A DNA stretch of 64,000 bases, from contig BGKB01000084.1 in NCBI GenBank assembly GCA_003116975.1, positions 1 through 64,000 of the forward strand, in the 5' to 3' direction. The notes beneath the pieces were generated by a model. It saw nothing but the letters and a program-made list of their open reading frames with translations. It was not told the DNA's origin and searched no databases. This stretch comes from Aurantiochytrium sp. KH105. Lineage: Eukaryota > Sar > Bigyra > Thraustochytrida > Thraustochytriidae. A program made the position numbers and the translations under genes. Shown here piece by piece: positions 53,201 through 62,262 of this stretch (position 1 is the first letter of the stretch; each line of letters starts with the position of its first letter).

Positions 53201-55242
53201 AAGAGGAAAGCCACGCGAACGAGCATATCTCAGAAGATCATCAAGTGGGTGTGGAAAGCGACACACTAGATCGAGCGGAGGAACAGCGGCCCGAGGCAGA
53301 GCTAGTGACGCTTGCCGAATGCGAAGCTCGAGTGCAAGCCCTTTTGGAGGAACAGCGGGACCGCGTGCTAGATAATCGGCTCGTAGACGAACTCATGGCG
53401 GCGCTGCGTGGCGAGTCGTCGCACGAGGAAAAGAGACAGGTTGGTCTGATTGCCTGGCGCGATTTTCGTGTATATTTGCAAGCTTTCGGGACGAAATCGA
53501 CGCTCGTAGCTCTTGCCTGTATTATCATCGCCACGGCAGTGTCGAACGTTGTCATGAACGTGTGGCTGAGCGTCTGGGGCGACAAGCCGGACGCGAGCCA
53601 AGGGTACCTCTATGTGTACATGGGTCTTGGACTTGCGTCAGCTGTGCTGGCAGGTCTGGAGATTATCATTCTGGCTCTGTGCGCCTTTGCCGCGAGTCAA
53701 GTCCTTCATGAAGTGATGATCCACACGCTCATTGGCGCCAGCATGGGGTACTTTAATCGCACGCCGTCAGGCCAGGTCCAGAACAGATTCCTTCAGGATC
53801 TGGCAAACATCGACATGGGCGTACCGGACTGCATCGTGGACCAGGTGAAAAAGACGCTCAACATGGTGACCCAAATTGGTCTCGTGGTACTTTTTGCGCC
53901 ATGGGTAATCCTCACGCTCCCGTTTCTGATGATTCCGTACTTTTTGGTGTTTGGCACCGTTCGGTGCGCAGCGCGCGATAGCCGAAGACTCGAGGCGATG
54001 GCGCACTCGCCAGTGTACACGCAGTTCTCGGACATTCTACGCGGCAAGCTGTGCATTCGGGCGTTCGCTGTGGAGCCTCGCTTTGAGGCATGGAACCGCG
54101 ACCTTGTGAACGCCATGGCGCGGGGCAAGTACGCAAACGAGGCGGTTTCCAAGTGGGCGCAGACCTTGACGACGCAAAATGGGTGTCTACTATACCTATC
54201 TTGCGGAATTGTGAGTGTATTTTTTATTGCACGCGGAAGTATGACGCAAGGTCAGTTGGGCCTCGTTCTCCTGTACTCTGCGCAGCTGCAGCGCGCTTCA
54301 ATGGACTACATGATGGGCCTGACCAATGTAGAAACCAACTTTGTCTCGGTGGAGCGTATTGCCGGATTTATGCGCACGCCAGACGAGTTCGACCAGGATG
54401 CCCGACGTCTGGAAAAGCTGCAGCGGGCGCGACGCGCCTGCTCCATTGACAGCGGGGCCGCTGATCTCGAAGCGCCTCAGCGCGTGTGGCCATCGCATGG
54501 CGGTATTGAAGTGCGCGACCTGTGCATGCGTTACGCCTTGCACCGGCGGCGTGTCTTGAACGGATTGAACTTTAGCGTTCTTGGAGGCGAGAAGGTGGCT
54601 CTCTGTGGACGCACAGGATGCGGCAAGTCTTCCACCTTTGGCATTCTCTGTCGATTGTTTCCCATGTCTGCGGGCGAGGTGCGCATCGATGGCGTGGACA
54701 TCAATGAGGTCCCTCTTCGGGAGCTGCGCAGCGCGATTCGTGTCATCACGCAAGACTCGGTGCTGGTGGCGGGAACGCTGCGCACCAACTTGGCGAGCGG
54801 CCGGGATGGGGTCTCCGAAGCTGACCTCTGGGACGCTCTGAGCAAGGTGCAGATGCGGACTTTCGTAGAGGCGCAAGAAGGCGGCCTGGACTGCATCGTG
54901 GAAGACGGCGGGCGCAATTTGAGCGTGGGGCAGCGCCAGCTTCTGTGCACGGCGCGTGCTCTTTTACCGCGCAATGGTGCAAAACCGCGAATTCTGCTTT
55001 GCGACGAGCCCACGGCAAACATAGATCTTGCTTCAGACGTCAAGATTCACGACGTCCTTCTTGGTCTCGACGCAACTGTGGTGATGATTTGTCATCGTCT
55101 GCAGCACGTGCCGCGTTTTGATCGTGTGGTCGTTATGGCACCGGGCGGCACGCTGCAGGAGCAAGGCCCCCCTTCGGATCTCTTGTCGCAACCCAATAGT
55201 GCTCTGCGCGACCTCTTTGAACGCGCAGGAATCTCGGCCTAG
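50221..55242 (+). CDS. ABCC-type (MRP) ABC transporter
   Basis: A 1673-residue full transporter from ATG 50221 (MDATPLLARAQ); ATG 50014 is an alternative start. The order is an N-terminal hydrophobic TMD0 (about 40-290), linker, TMD1 (about 370-690), NBD1, long acidic linker, TMD2 (about 1080-1390), NBD2. NBD1 has Walker A GAVGAGKST (about 794), signature LSGGQ (about 881) and Walker B LYFLDD with Asp in place of the catalytic Glu, the usual degenerate site of ABCC proteins. NBD2 has GRTGCGKSS (about 1463), signature LSVGQ and Walker B ILLCDEP with intact Glu. The family exports organic anions, glutathione conjugates or drugs, or loads vacuoles. Substrate and membrane cannot be told from sequence. 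No intron appears. Confidence 0.92.
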   Translation: MDATPLLARAQAGSPLARDDARLEHEGLFLRSSTRTWARYLASELARLLVVVVAWAVVAEGLPRVAKGSLPEPWMGTSLQAAASTLAVAIWALWGAAQGHTPPENATSPASQGFVWCASRAQAMASITIAFFGAGCAILAAWAPLQPSSRDEFMESCIVTLVGLAMTLGISFYGFRSFEGCVALAVIYLNVWHAGSFVAFRFHPEREVDAHSRTFEAITVGQLVVLLLEIVTEAMCALTRARKRVLQTVAAFAAVAWIYLRFEHLFWLRNSASLETYWFMSLMTCISLLFLAFELRLRILHAREALILENETKAHQQGEVAEQDQASLLSRYTFWWILPTLRTANQAGRLDAGDLPRLPQQDAPRYLFERFRDEWQGKTLTGWNLLVKICYSVQRPVFFSSMLHGWAYQALMLLDPIVLNKLLKSAEHGASESMSGSLVLVGLLSVSMFIRVTFMEICFFASLRVNNNARSVLVATIFRKVLRGEDTPAYDSGSLTNLMATDADKLGRMAWMTFFFAQWTWAVCTLPLVVYCIYQVIGNAIWAGVGSMLLGGILLRHMSQLAKPVVLAAQERRDVRSQLIKEILSSISAIKLQTGEEEWLERVKAARRAEMKEIFKIRLISAFTTIIGTMVYVAVPVAIFTWYTLVDGHKLDSTTAFTTLAWIAQMRWSINVLPDIYNMYAQLSPSCERLARFFNDESGGGPRAWLYLENDDDHDEEVDGGGEGTGAWTDGNNSFTNNHTPDNGQTAANAPAIHLCGTLGYRAAGHVQAEPKIVLKDVDIAIRRGSFTIVVGAVGAGKSTLLAALSRGLPVLEGKCSTSGTRAYVSQLPFLLNDTVESNICFGEPLDEARFQQCVHDAALGQDLEALQDGRFTVIGEKGVQLSGGQKARLALARALYRDADLYFLDDVLSAVDATTGQFIWQNTLAGGLARQGKTIVLVTHQLQYLTRPEVDLVAAVDNGRVVLGTWQEVRSQVHTDISSFAETSKPSAEGEKKEESHANEHISEDHQVGVESDTLDRAEEQRPEAELVTLAECEARVQALLEEQRDRVLDNRLVDELMAALRGESSHEEKRQVGLIAWRDFRVYLQAFGTKSTLVALACIIIATAVSNVVMNVWLSVWGDKPDASQGYLYVYMGLGLASAVLAGLEIIILALCAFAASQVLHEVMIHTLIGASMGYFNRTPSGQVQNRFLQDLANIDMGVPDCIVDQVKKTLNMVTQIGLVVLFAPWVILTLPFLMIPYFLVFGTVRCAARDSRRLEAMAHSPVYTQFSDILRGKLCIRAFAVEPRFEAWNRDLVNAMARGKYANEAVSKWAQTLTTQNGCLLYLSCGIVSVFFIARGSMTQGQLGLVLLYSAQLQRASMDYMMGLTNVETNFVSVERIAGFMRTPDEFDQDARRLEKLQRARRACSIDSGAADLEAPQRVWPSHGGIEVRDLCMRYALHRRRVLNGLNFSVLGGEKVALCGRTGCGKSSTFGILCRLFPMSAGEVRIDGVDINEVPLRELRSAIRVITQDSVLVAGTLRTNLASGRDGVSEADLWDALSKVQMRTFVEAQEGGLDCIVEDGGRNLSVGQRQLLCTARALLPRNGAKPRILLCDEPTANIDLASDVKIHDVLLGLDATVVMICHRLQHVPRFDRVVVMAPGGTLQEQGPPSDLLSQPNSALRDLFERAGISA

Positions 55243-55572
55243 GCTTCGAGCAAAATTTTTCATAAATGAAACAAATTAGTTGGGAAGTAGCTAAGTACAT
55301 GAATAGTTAACGAAGTTAAGGCACGGACGCTCGTGCATCGGCATGCGGAGAGTCGATATAGTCAGAGGAATTTTCAAGTAATCGCGCTCTTCAGCAGGAC
55401 GTCCGGACTGTTCGCTAGTATTGTAGAGAATTCATCCGCGCAGAGCCCAGCAGGAGAGCGCAGCTGAGTTGTCGCCTCGAACAAGCATTGCGAGGGCCGG
55501 ATGGGGCGGGAGATAAATAGAGTACAGAGGGTGGCTTCAGAGCATAGAACTAGACACGCCGAAGCGTGGGAA
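55243..55572. other. Convergent intergenic region
   Basis: Lies between the stops of the ABC transporter (+) and the kinase-like gene (-). It holds AT-rich 3' flanks and nothing else recognised. Confidence 0.5.
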
Positions 55573-56259
55573 TCAGTGCGCAACCCAGTCGAGAATAGCC
55601 GCGTATCCGTAGATGTTGCGGAAAGGCTCAATTCGGCGTGAATTACTGTCGTAGCGCTCGATGAGCTCCCGCGCCCATCGAGGCACAATGTTGAAGTCGA
55701 TAAAGAGAATCCCACCTCTGGCATCCAGGAAGACGTTGGAACGAGGCGCAACATCGAGCATGATGTGCCCGTTGATCTCGAGCCAGGCATCGAGTTCCTC
55801 CATGCGAAACTTGTTGGCGAGCCGCTGGGGTTCTACGTCAGCGTGATGGTGCGCACGCTCCATCTCGATCTTGGTCCCGTCATACGAGAGTACGTCGGCG
55901 ACAAAGGGCAAGCGAGAGTACATGTTTTTCCAGTGGTGGTTTGTGTACTGCTGTTTCCAGTAGCGCCATTTGCACGCCAGAACCTGGTGCGGGTCCGTGC
56001 AGGCGCGAGGGAGCTTGATGACCTTTTCGTCGAGAATACAGACTTGTTGTGCTGCGGCTCCGTCCATAAGACCATCACCGCATGATGTGTGAAGGTTTCG
56101 CTCTTTGCCGCCCATGAGATTCACGGTAAGTATTTCATCGAGAAGAAGGATGCACACCAGGGTGGCAACACCGGCACAGAAGCACCAACCTGCGACGCCC
56201 ATGTGCAGTCGCGAGGGCTTCTTTGGCGTTCCCATGGACCCTCTGGTCATGCCCAACAT
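55573..56259 (-). CDS. Single-pass membrane protein with kinase-like C-lobe motifs
   Basis: A 228-residue protein from ATG 56259 (an ATG 19 codons later is possible). A hydrophobic segment at about 20-43 (GVAGWCFCAGVATLVCILLL) suggests a type II signal anchor. After it come five Cys and a conserved-looking region whose end resembles a kinase catalytic loop: HIMLDVAPRSNVFLD, then ILFIDFN. These correspond to HxD...N and the metal-binding Asp of the kinase fold. The protein is too short for a full kinase domain and shows no glycine loop. It may be a minimal atypical kinase of the secretory pathway, a truncated gene, or have further exons upstream. Lumenal orientation is inferred from the anchor. 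Confidence 0.6.
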   Translation of the reverse strand: MLGMTRGSMGTPKKPSRLHMGVAGWCFCAGVATLVCILLLDEILTVNLMGGKERNLHTSCGDGLMDGAAAQQVCILDEKVIKLPRACTDPHQVLACKWRYWKQQYTNHHWKNMYSRLPFVADVLSYDGTKIEMERAHHHADVEPQRLANKFRMEELDAWLEINGHIMLDVAPRSNVFLDARGGILFIDFNIVPRWARELIERYDSNSRRIEPFRNIYGYAAILDWVAH

Positions 56260-58557
56260 TTCAGCCCTCGACTGCTTGCCTCGTCGGGTGCATTTCAGGT
56301 TTGCTGCGTGCCGCGACGGCTATTCGTCGTTAGCTATGCATTTCAGTGCGACAGAAAGCTTTCTGCCCGAAGGAATTGGTCACCGAAGGACGAAGGTGCG
56401 TCCGTGGTCGCTACACCAGCGGCCCACGGTGGCGAATTTCACTTGCTTTCGCCGAGACGGACACCGACGACGCACTGGCCGCTGCTGCTGCTGCTGCAGC
56501 CAGCCCCTCAGGAACGTGCGGGCGCTTCCACCCTCACGTTTAGTCATAGAATGAAGAAACGAAACATGCGCGTCCCAGCCCGCTCGCCGGCCAGCGCGGG
56601 CGGGCGGCCGGGCACCTGTGTCCTCCGGCTGCCAGACCTGGTCGTTCTTGCAGGTCTTTTCGCTTCAGCTGCCCGCTGTTAACCCGAGCGACCGAGCCCG
56701 AGTTGTTGCGTTGCATGCTCCGTCATTCGCATGTCGGCAGCGGCCGAGCCGCAGCCGAGCCGAGGGTGGCTTCGCCGCTTCGCTGCTTCGCTTCATGGCT
56801 TCGCTCTTCCTCGGGCTAGCTGGAAGCAAGCCTGAGAGCGAGGGTGGTGTATAACGTTATCAGTAGTAGGGCCTAGTAGCAGGCGTACTTCAGAACAAGC
56901 ATACGTGTGTCCGTCTTCCAGCAACCACCACGGGAAGAGGTTTTTCCTGCGACGCGTCGGGACGCTCTCTGTCGTCAACCATGGCAACGAACTCGGACTT
57001 GCGCGGCGGCTTGCAAGTTCTTGGTTGATTGGATGACTGGCCGTCGAGGGTTGTGTGAATCGCAGACAGCTGTTTGTTGGTTGGGGTGCTTTCTGCAGCC
57101 AGCACGGATGCGTGGACGCGGAAAGCGCAGCTGCCAGGGCTGCAGCTGACGTCGAAGTGGCGGAGAGTCGTCACCTCTGGCACTGGCACACAGTCTGTAT
57201 CATCCATACTACGCCTAAATCTCGGTCCTTGTTTGCGTCAGATGCCCGTGAGACGCGAACGGAGCGGCCCTGCATCCACCGCGGCGAGCCTGATCAGACT
57301 CACACACAGATACCCCGGAGCTGTCAAGACTTTCTTTCCTCTGTGGCTGGCCAGCGATCAATGGCCGGCGAGCACTGCAGAGTAAAGAAGCAAAGGAGAG
57401 GAGAGGGAATCAAGAGGGGAGAAGAAAGAGGAGAGTTGGCTGAGCCTACACAACCAAAGCCCGCTGCCGATAGCGGCGGCAGGAGTCGCCACCCAAGCTA
57501 GCTAGCCACCCATGGCTTTGCGCGACAGAGACCAGCCGCGTCTGCGCGCTGAGTCGCTGCCGAGCTTCTCGAGCTCCCTCCCCCTCCCTCCCCCCGTGCC
57601 TTCGCACGAGACGCTGAGCGGACGCAGGCGGGCGACCTGCGCCGGCTGCGGCGCCGCGGCGTGCCTCCGCAGCGCAGCGCAGCGCAGCGCAGAGGACGCA
57701 GAGCAGAGGACGCAGCCCCGCGCGCTTGGCGTCGCGCACGTGCCGCGGCCACCCCACGGCCGCGGGCAGGCGAGCAGCGACCATGCGAGAGACGCGCTCA
57801 GCCACGGGCGGGCGACGGGGCGCGGCGACCGTCTCGGAGGGCGCGCGCGAAAGGCGCCTGGGTCCCCGCGCGCACCCTGCGAGCTGGGCCGCAGGCGCTG
57901 CAGCTGGCTGCTCGCGCAAGATGGAGTGGAGAAGCAGATGGATGGAGAAGCAGATGGAGAAGCAGATGGAGAAGCAGATGGAGAAGCGGATGGAGAAGGA
58001 GCGCGGCGGGCCGGGCCTGGCCGCGCCTGGCCTGCGCGGGCCTGGCCCCACGCGTCGCGCGCGCTCCGAAGCGACGAGGATGCGGAGCTTGGCCGGCGAG
58101 CCGGCGCGCCGTCTTCCGTGGTTCTCGTGCGGTTCTTCGGCGGCATCGACCGTGCCATGCAGCTGCGGCCGCCGCCTCGCGACCGCGCCGTCGGGAAGCG
58201 AAGGCGCAGCAGACGGTCTAAACGCAGATGGCCAGGCGGGGCTCTCCTGCTCCTCGCTGGTCCCTTGCTCGCATGCATGTCCCAAACGCAGGATGCGGGA
58301 ACCCGCCCGAGGCTTCGAGTTGCGTGCAGGCTGTTTGTGAAGCACCTGCACCTGCACCTGCACCTGCACCTGCGCCTGCTCGCGCAGCTGCGCCTGAACT
58401 TGGAGAACCAGGGTTTCCATTGCTGCGTTGTTGCCGACGCGTGTCGCGTTGACGAGAAGGCTGCGCGCGGAGAAGGAGACGTCGATGGCGACTTCGGTCG
58501 GGGTCGGGCAGCAGACTGCAATCGATTCGGAGAGAAAGAGAGAGGCAAGAGAGCGAG
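56260..58557. other. GC-rich intergenic region with 12-bp and hexamer repeats
   Basis: No supportable gene. Overlapping frames of up to 426 codons on both strands are Arg/Ala-rich and one covers the small downstream gene antisense. Repeats include an AGATGGAGAAGC 12-mer (57936-58000) and CTGCAC units (58346-58373). The last few hundred bases probably hold the promoter of the 58558 gene. Confidence 0.5.
57936..58000. repeat. 12-bp tandem repeat (AGATGGAGAAGC)
   Basis: Five to six copies with few substitutions. It is in-phase with three, so it stays open as Lys-Gln-Met-Glu-type repeats, which helps create a spurious long frame. Confidence 0.85.
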
Positions 58558-58881
58558 ATGGGATGCATTAATGACAAGCTCGACGCGGATGTCCGCTCGC
58601 AAGCCCGCCCGGGTCGCAACACGAACATCCATGCGAACCCTGATGCTGTCGCGACCGCCATGATTCCTGTCGCTAGCATCCCCGGGGGATGGGACTTGGG
58701 CGTCTCTGCGGTAAAGGTGGACGCGCTTGTGGCCGCTGAGCGGAGGATTGATGAGCTTGAGGAGGAGCTCGAGGACGCCCAAGAACTGGCGCAGTACCTC
58801 GTGCTGCAGAACGACAAGCTAATGACGGAAAAGGATGAGCTCTTGGCTCAGCTCAACGCTGACGACAACGGCGACTGGTAG
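58558..58881 (+). CDS. Small lipid-anchored coiled-coil protein (MGC N-terminus)
   Basis: A 107-residue protein from ATG 58558. It begins MGCIND, a context suited to N-myristoylation of Gly2 and palmitoylation of Cys3, as in many peripheral membrane and ciliary proteins. Residues 10-55 are polar. Residues about 56-100 form a strongly charged heptad pattern (RRIDELEEELEDAQELAQYL...), a probable coiled coil. The stop is followed by AT-rich 3' sequence. The coding potential contrasts with the GC-rich antisense frame. Function unknown; a membrane-tethered dimeric adaptor is the simplest guess. Confidence 0.65.
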   Translation: MGCINDKLDADVRSQARPGRNTNIHANPDAVATAMIPVASIPGGWDLGVSAVKVDALVAAERRIDELEEELEDAQELAQYLVLQNDKLMTEKDELLAQLNADDNGDW

Positions 58882-59180
58882 TAGGCCTAGTAGTATTGTA
58901 AAAACACCTGTAGATAAAAATTTATTCATTTATTTATTTATTTATTCTCGCACGCATTCACATGCATGATTTTTGACTGAAGAAGGGCAGACGTCGTTGA
59001 CGAACCGCTTTACCTCGTTTTACCTTTCCATTTTCTACCTTTTTTCCCCCATTCTTTCCCGCCATGGTGGGCTTTTATGAATAAAACCATGAACAGACAC
59101 TCTTCTTATTTTCTTGGGTTGACGCTTGCTGCAAGGCCAAAAAAGAGAAAATCAAAAATTACGCATGATTGAGTTTACGC
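58882..59180. other. Convergent 3' flanks
   Basis: AT-rich sequence with an ATTT tract (58918-58946) and AATAAA near 59083. Probably the 3' untranslated regions of the small coiled-coil gene and of the Kae1 gene. Confidence 0.5.
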
Positions 59181-60335
59181 TCAGACTGGGTTGCTCTCGG
59201 GGGGAGAGCGCCATCTGGCAAGGACTTCATCCGTTCGGAAACGCTGCGTACAAACCGTCTCATCGAGCGCAAAACGATCTCCAGCCATATACTGCAAAAT
59301 GCCCGCTTGAGCAATCATTGCACCATTGTCGATGCAAAAGCGCATATCCATACCATACATTTTGGCACCGCGAGCCTCGCACATGGCTTGCATCATCTCC
59401 TGCAAACGCACATTGCAGCCGACGCCACCGACAATAATGACTTCGCTCGAGCGACAGTGCGCCATGGCGCGCTCCGTGACCTCGACCAACATTGCAAAGA
59501 CGTGCTCTTGAAGCGAAAACGCCAAGTCTTCCTTTGTATACTCGACTTCGGCGCCCTTTGCTTCGCTCTGCTGCATCTTCTTGGCCAACTTTGTGATCGC
59601 AGAGAGAATGCCGCTGAAACTCATGTCCATGCCCTTGACTGTATACGGCAATGGGACAAGCTTGGTGCCCTTTTTCGCAAGCTGCTCAATGTTGTAACCC
59701 GGCGACGGTGCATTTGAAAGGTTCAGGACCCTTGCAAAGCGATCTAGTGCATTGCCAAGTGGCAGATCAATGGTCTCTCCCATAATTTGGTATCGCTGTG
59801 CCGAAAAGGCAATTACTTGGGTGTTCCCTCCAGAGACATAGAGCGAGATCGGGTTGTCAGCCACAGCAATGGCGCGAGCCATTTCAATATGGCCGATACA
59901 GTGGTTAACGCCCACGAGCGGAACTTTCCACAGCAAGGACAACGTTCGCGCAGCCACGGCGCAGCTCGATAGTGGCGCGCCCATGCCGGGCCCCTTTGTG
60001 AAGCAAATGCAACTAATGTCCTTGGGCTCCAAGCCCGCCTCTTCAAGAGCCACGCGCACGAGCGGGACCACGTGCGCCTGATGATGCCAGGCCGTGTCTC
60101 TTGGCAAGAATCCTTGGCCCGCAGGCGGCACGTACGTTTTGCGCGGGTTGGCCAGGATCGAAAACGTGCCGCCGTCTCCGCACGCGTTGCCGCCTCCTTC
60201 GTACCTGATGACCCCCACGCCCACCTTGTTGGCTGACCCCTCGATGCCCAGCGCCACGACGCGCCGCGCGCCGCCCGCGGCCGCCTCCGTCGCCGCCGCC
60301 GCGGCTTGGCCAGCCGCCGCCGTCTCGCCGCCCAT
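59181..60335 (-). CDS. KAE1: tRNA N6-threonylcarbamoyladenosine synthase subunit Kae1/OSGEP
   Basis: A 384-residue protein from ATG 60335 ([10 protein letters not shown]). The open frame continues upstream through low-complexity sequence that belongs to the divergent neighbour. After an Ala-rich 22-residue lead come [16 protein letters not shown] (nucleotide-binding ASKHA fold start) and [11 protein letters not shown], followed by the metal-binding HxxxH in [10 protein letters not shown] (His145, His149). [14 protein letters not shown] and [16 protein letters not shown] come next, and [12 protein letters not shown] supplies the metal-binding Asp. Kae1/OSGEP is the catalytic subunit of the KEOPS complex, which transfers threonylcarbamoyl to A37 of ANN-decoding tRNAs. 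Eukaryotic-type length and no transit peptide favour the cytosolic/nuclear paralogue over the mitochondrial Qri7 form. Confidence 0.93.
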   Translation of the reverse strand: MGGETAAAGQAAAAATEAAAGGARRVVALGIEGSANKVGVGVIRYEGGGNACGDGGTFSILANPRKTYVPPAGQGFLPRDTAWHHQAHVVPLVRVALEEAGLEPKDISCICFTKGPGMGAPLSSCAVAARTLSLLWKVPLVGVNHCIGHIEMARAIAVADNPISLYVSGGNTQVIAFSAQRYQIMGETIDLPLGNALDRFARVLNLSNAPSPGYNIEQLAKKGTKLVPLPYTVKGMDMSFSGILSAITKLAKKMQQSEAKGAEVEYTKEDLAFSLQEHVFAMLVEVTERAMAHCRSSEVIIVGGVGCNVRLQEMMQAMCEARGAKMYGMDMRFCIDNGAMIAQAGILQYMAGDRFALDETVCTQRFRTDEVLARWRSPPESNPV

Positions 60336-60645
60336 CGCGCGCAGAGCGCGTCTCTCGCGCGCCAGTCGCGCCCCGCGAGTCGCGAGTCGCGCCTCGCGGG
60401 CGGGCGGGCGGCCGCGGCCGCGCGCGGCGGGCCCGGTCTGCGCGCGGCTGCTGCGCGGCGAGGCGTCTCGCGCTCGCCCGCGGTCTCGGATCTGGTGCTG
60501 GTCGCGGTGCTCGTGGTCTGCGCGCTTGACGGGGCCGGGCGCGGTCAAGCGGACTTCGCGGAGGGCAGCGGCGCCCTCCTCGCCACCGGCGGCGACGAGC
60601 AGCGGCAGAACCACTAGCCCGCGCCGTCCGCCCGCTCCCCGCGGG
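60336..60645. promoter_or_regulatory. Bidirectional promoter region, Kae1 and sulfotransferase genes
   Basis: 310 GC-rich base pairs separate the two divergent start codons and must hold both promoters and leaders. No TATA-like element is visible. Confidence 0.55.
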
Positions 60646-62262
60646 ATGGAGCAGGCGGCCGCGCTGCGCAGCGCGCTGAGCGCCGCGCGCAGGCAGCGCG
60701 CGGAGGCCGAACGCGCCGTCGAGGCTGCGCGGGAAGGCCTGCGGCAGGCGCTCGTGCGCGAGCAGGAGATCGAGAGCGACCTCGAAAAGGCCGTGCGCGA
60801 CGAGGAGGACGAGAACGAGGGGGACCAGAACGAGGACCACGAGGCGCACAATGCAGAAGGTGGAAACAGCGAGCGCCGGCGGCGAAGTGGACAGGGGAAA
60901 GGAGGAGATGCAGGGGAGACGCCCGAAGCAGAAGACTCCGAGGCGGCGCAGCGCGAGCGATGGGAGAAGCGCAAGGCTGAGACAGCCCTCGCACTCGAAG
61001 AGCAGCTCAAAATCGTCGAGGATGGGCTCGCTCCGCCACGAGACCACCCCATCCGCTTCTTGGCTGAGAAAGATCCTAGAACCAGCCTCAGCAAACGCGT
61101 CGCACTTGCGAGCTACCCACGGAGCGGGAATTCTCTTCTCCGAAGCATTGTCGAGCGCCTAACACACATTTACACTGGCAGCGACTGTGACCCTTTGCGA
61201 CCGCTCAATAAACAACTCGTGCAGGCCGGAATGATGGGAGAGGGTTTCGTCAAGGATGTTGTCTTCGCTGTCAAGACGCACTTTCCAGAACGTCTTGGAC
61301 GCTGCGCACTCTCCGCGAGTCGAGCCGTGCTCATCGTCCGCAATCCATTCGATGCCATCGTTTCCTACTTCAACATGGTACTTACGCAAACACACACGCA
61401 CACGATTGAGGATGACGAGTTTGTCAAATATGCCGACATTTGGGACGCCTTTGTGAGGGAGGAAATCTCCATTTGGAAACAGTTTCACACCCATTGGCTC
61501 GATGAGCAAGTGAACAAAAAAGTTCCGCTTCTCCTTATTCGCTACGAAGATGTCATTCATCATCGCGAGGACGCCATGCTGCGAGTCGCGCGCTTCCTGT
61601 ATCAGGAAAACCCTCTCGACGACAACGAGCTTCACGCGCTTGTACAGGCCGCCTGCTCGACATCTCGCGATAGCTTGGGCGTCTATGCCCCACGCGACCT
61701 TTCGCAGAGAAATGCAGAGCCAAAAGCGCAATCTGACAGCTCAGAAGCTGGCAAAGTCGCAGCCAGCACAGATGCCAGCCCAGGGTCTGCGAAAGACGAT
61801 CGACCAGATCAAAACGAAGAAGAGGTGACACCATCATGGGCGCCGCTACCAGAGGATGCTCTTCGCAACCTGCGCTTCTTCAACAAACACCAGCAAGCGT
61901 ATGTCTTTACTGTAGCAAAGTCCGAACTCGTTCGATTCGGGTACTGGGACAGCTTCTTCGAGGCAGCGCACGGGCCGAGCGGGGAGGACCGGCGCCCAAA
62001 CTCTTGCATCGTTTTGAAACCAACCTCGCGCAAACGCCCCGGATTCATGGGCTGCGAGCATTACCTCTTTCTCAATCAGCGCTACGCGCTCCGTCCGCTT
62101 ACTGCCGATGATCCTTTTGGCCGTGGATTTGGCAAACGATGGCAGGCGGCGCTGGAAAAGCTGCCGCCTGTGCGCATCAAAGCAAAGCACGAAAAGGACT
62201 CGCCACCACGAAAACGAGAAAAAGTCCAGAATGATGAGGACCCCGTCAACTCAGCAAGCTAG
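60646..62262 (+). CDS. Sulfotransferase-family protein with N-terminal coiled coil
   Basis: A 538-residue protein from ATG 60646 ([11 protein letters not shown]). The longer frame overlaps Kae1 antisense and is rejected. Residues 1-65 form an Ala/Arg/Glu coiled coil, then an acidic disordered stretch to about 145. The catalytic domain starts with the 5'-phosphosulfate loop [15 protein letters not shown] (about 153-167) and has the 3'-phosphate motif [13 protein letters not shown] (about 231-243). It continues with [24 protein letters not shown]. After an acidic insertion, the fold ends with [12 protein letters not shown] and RFGYWD. Sulfotransferases move sulfate from PAPS to carbohydrates, proteins or small molecules. 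This resembles the WSC-domain-associated and plant/algal membrane-lumen group, but no signal peptide or anchor is visible. The last 17 coding bases overlap the end of the convergent CENP-M-like gene. Confidence 0.85.
   Translation: MEQAAALRSALSAARRQRAEAERAVEAAREGLRQALVREQEIESDLEKAVRDEEDENEGDQNEDHEAHNAEGGNSERRRRSGQGKGGDAGETPEAEDSEAAQRERWEKRKAETALALEEQLKIVEDGLAPPRDHPIRFLAEKDPRTSLSKRVALASYPRSGNSLLRSIVERLTHIYTGSDCDPLRPLNKQLVQAGMMGEGFVKDVVFAVKTHFPERLGRCALSASRAVLIVRNPFDAIVSYFNMVLTQTHTHTIEDDEFVKYADIWDAFVREEISIWKQFHTHWLDEQVNKKVPLLLIRYEDVIHHREDAMLRVARFLYQENPLDDNELHALVQAACSTSRDSLGVYAPRDLSQRNAEPKAQSDSSEAGKVAASTDASPGSAKDDRPDQNEEEVTPSWAPLPEDALRNLRFFNKHQQAYVFTVAKSELVRFGYWDSFFEAAHGPSGEDRRPNSCIVLKPTSRKRPGFMGCEHYLFLNQRYALRPLTADDPFGRGFGKRWQAALEKLPPVRIKAKHEKDSPPRKREKVQNDEDPVNSAS

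Noticed and set aside
57446-58817. Long frames on both strands, up to 426 codons
   Set aside because: Low-complexity Arg/Ala/Ser translations in overlapping frames. One is antisense to the better-supported MGC gene.
60094-60645. 184-codon N-terminal extension of the sulfotransferase
   Set aside because: It is antisense to the conserved Kae1 coding sequence and has no domain; the ATG at 60646 is preferred.
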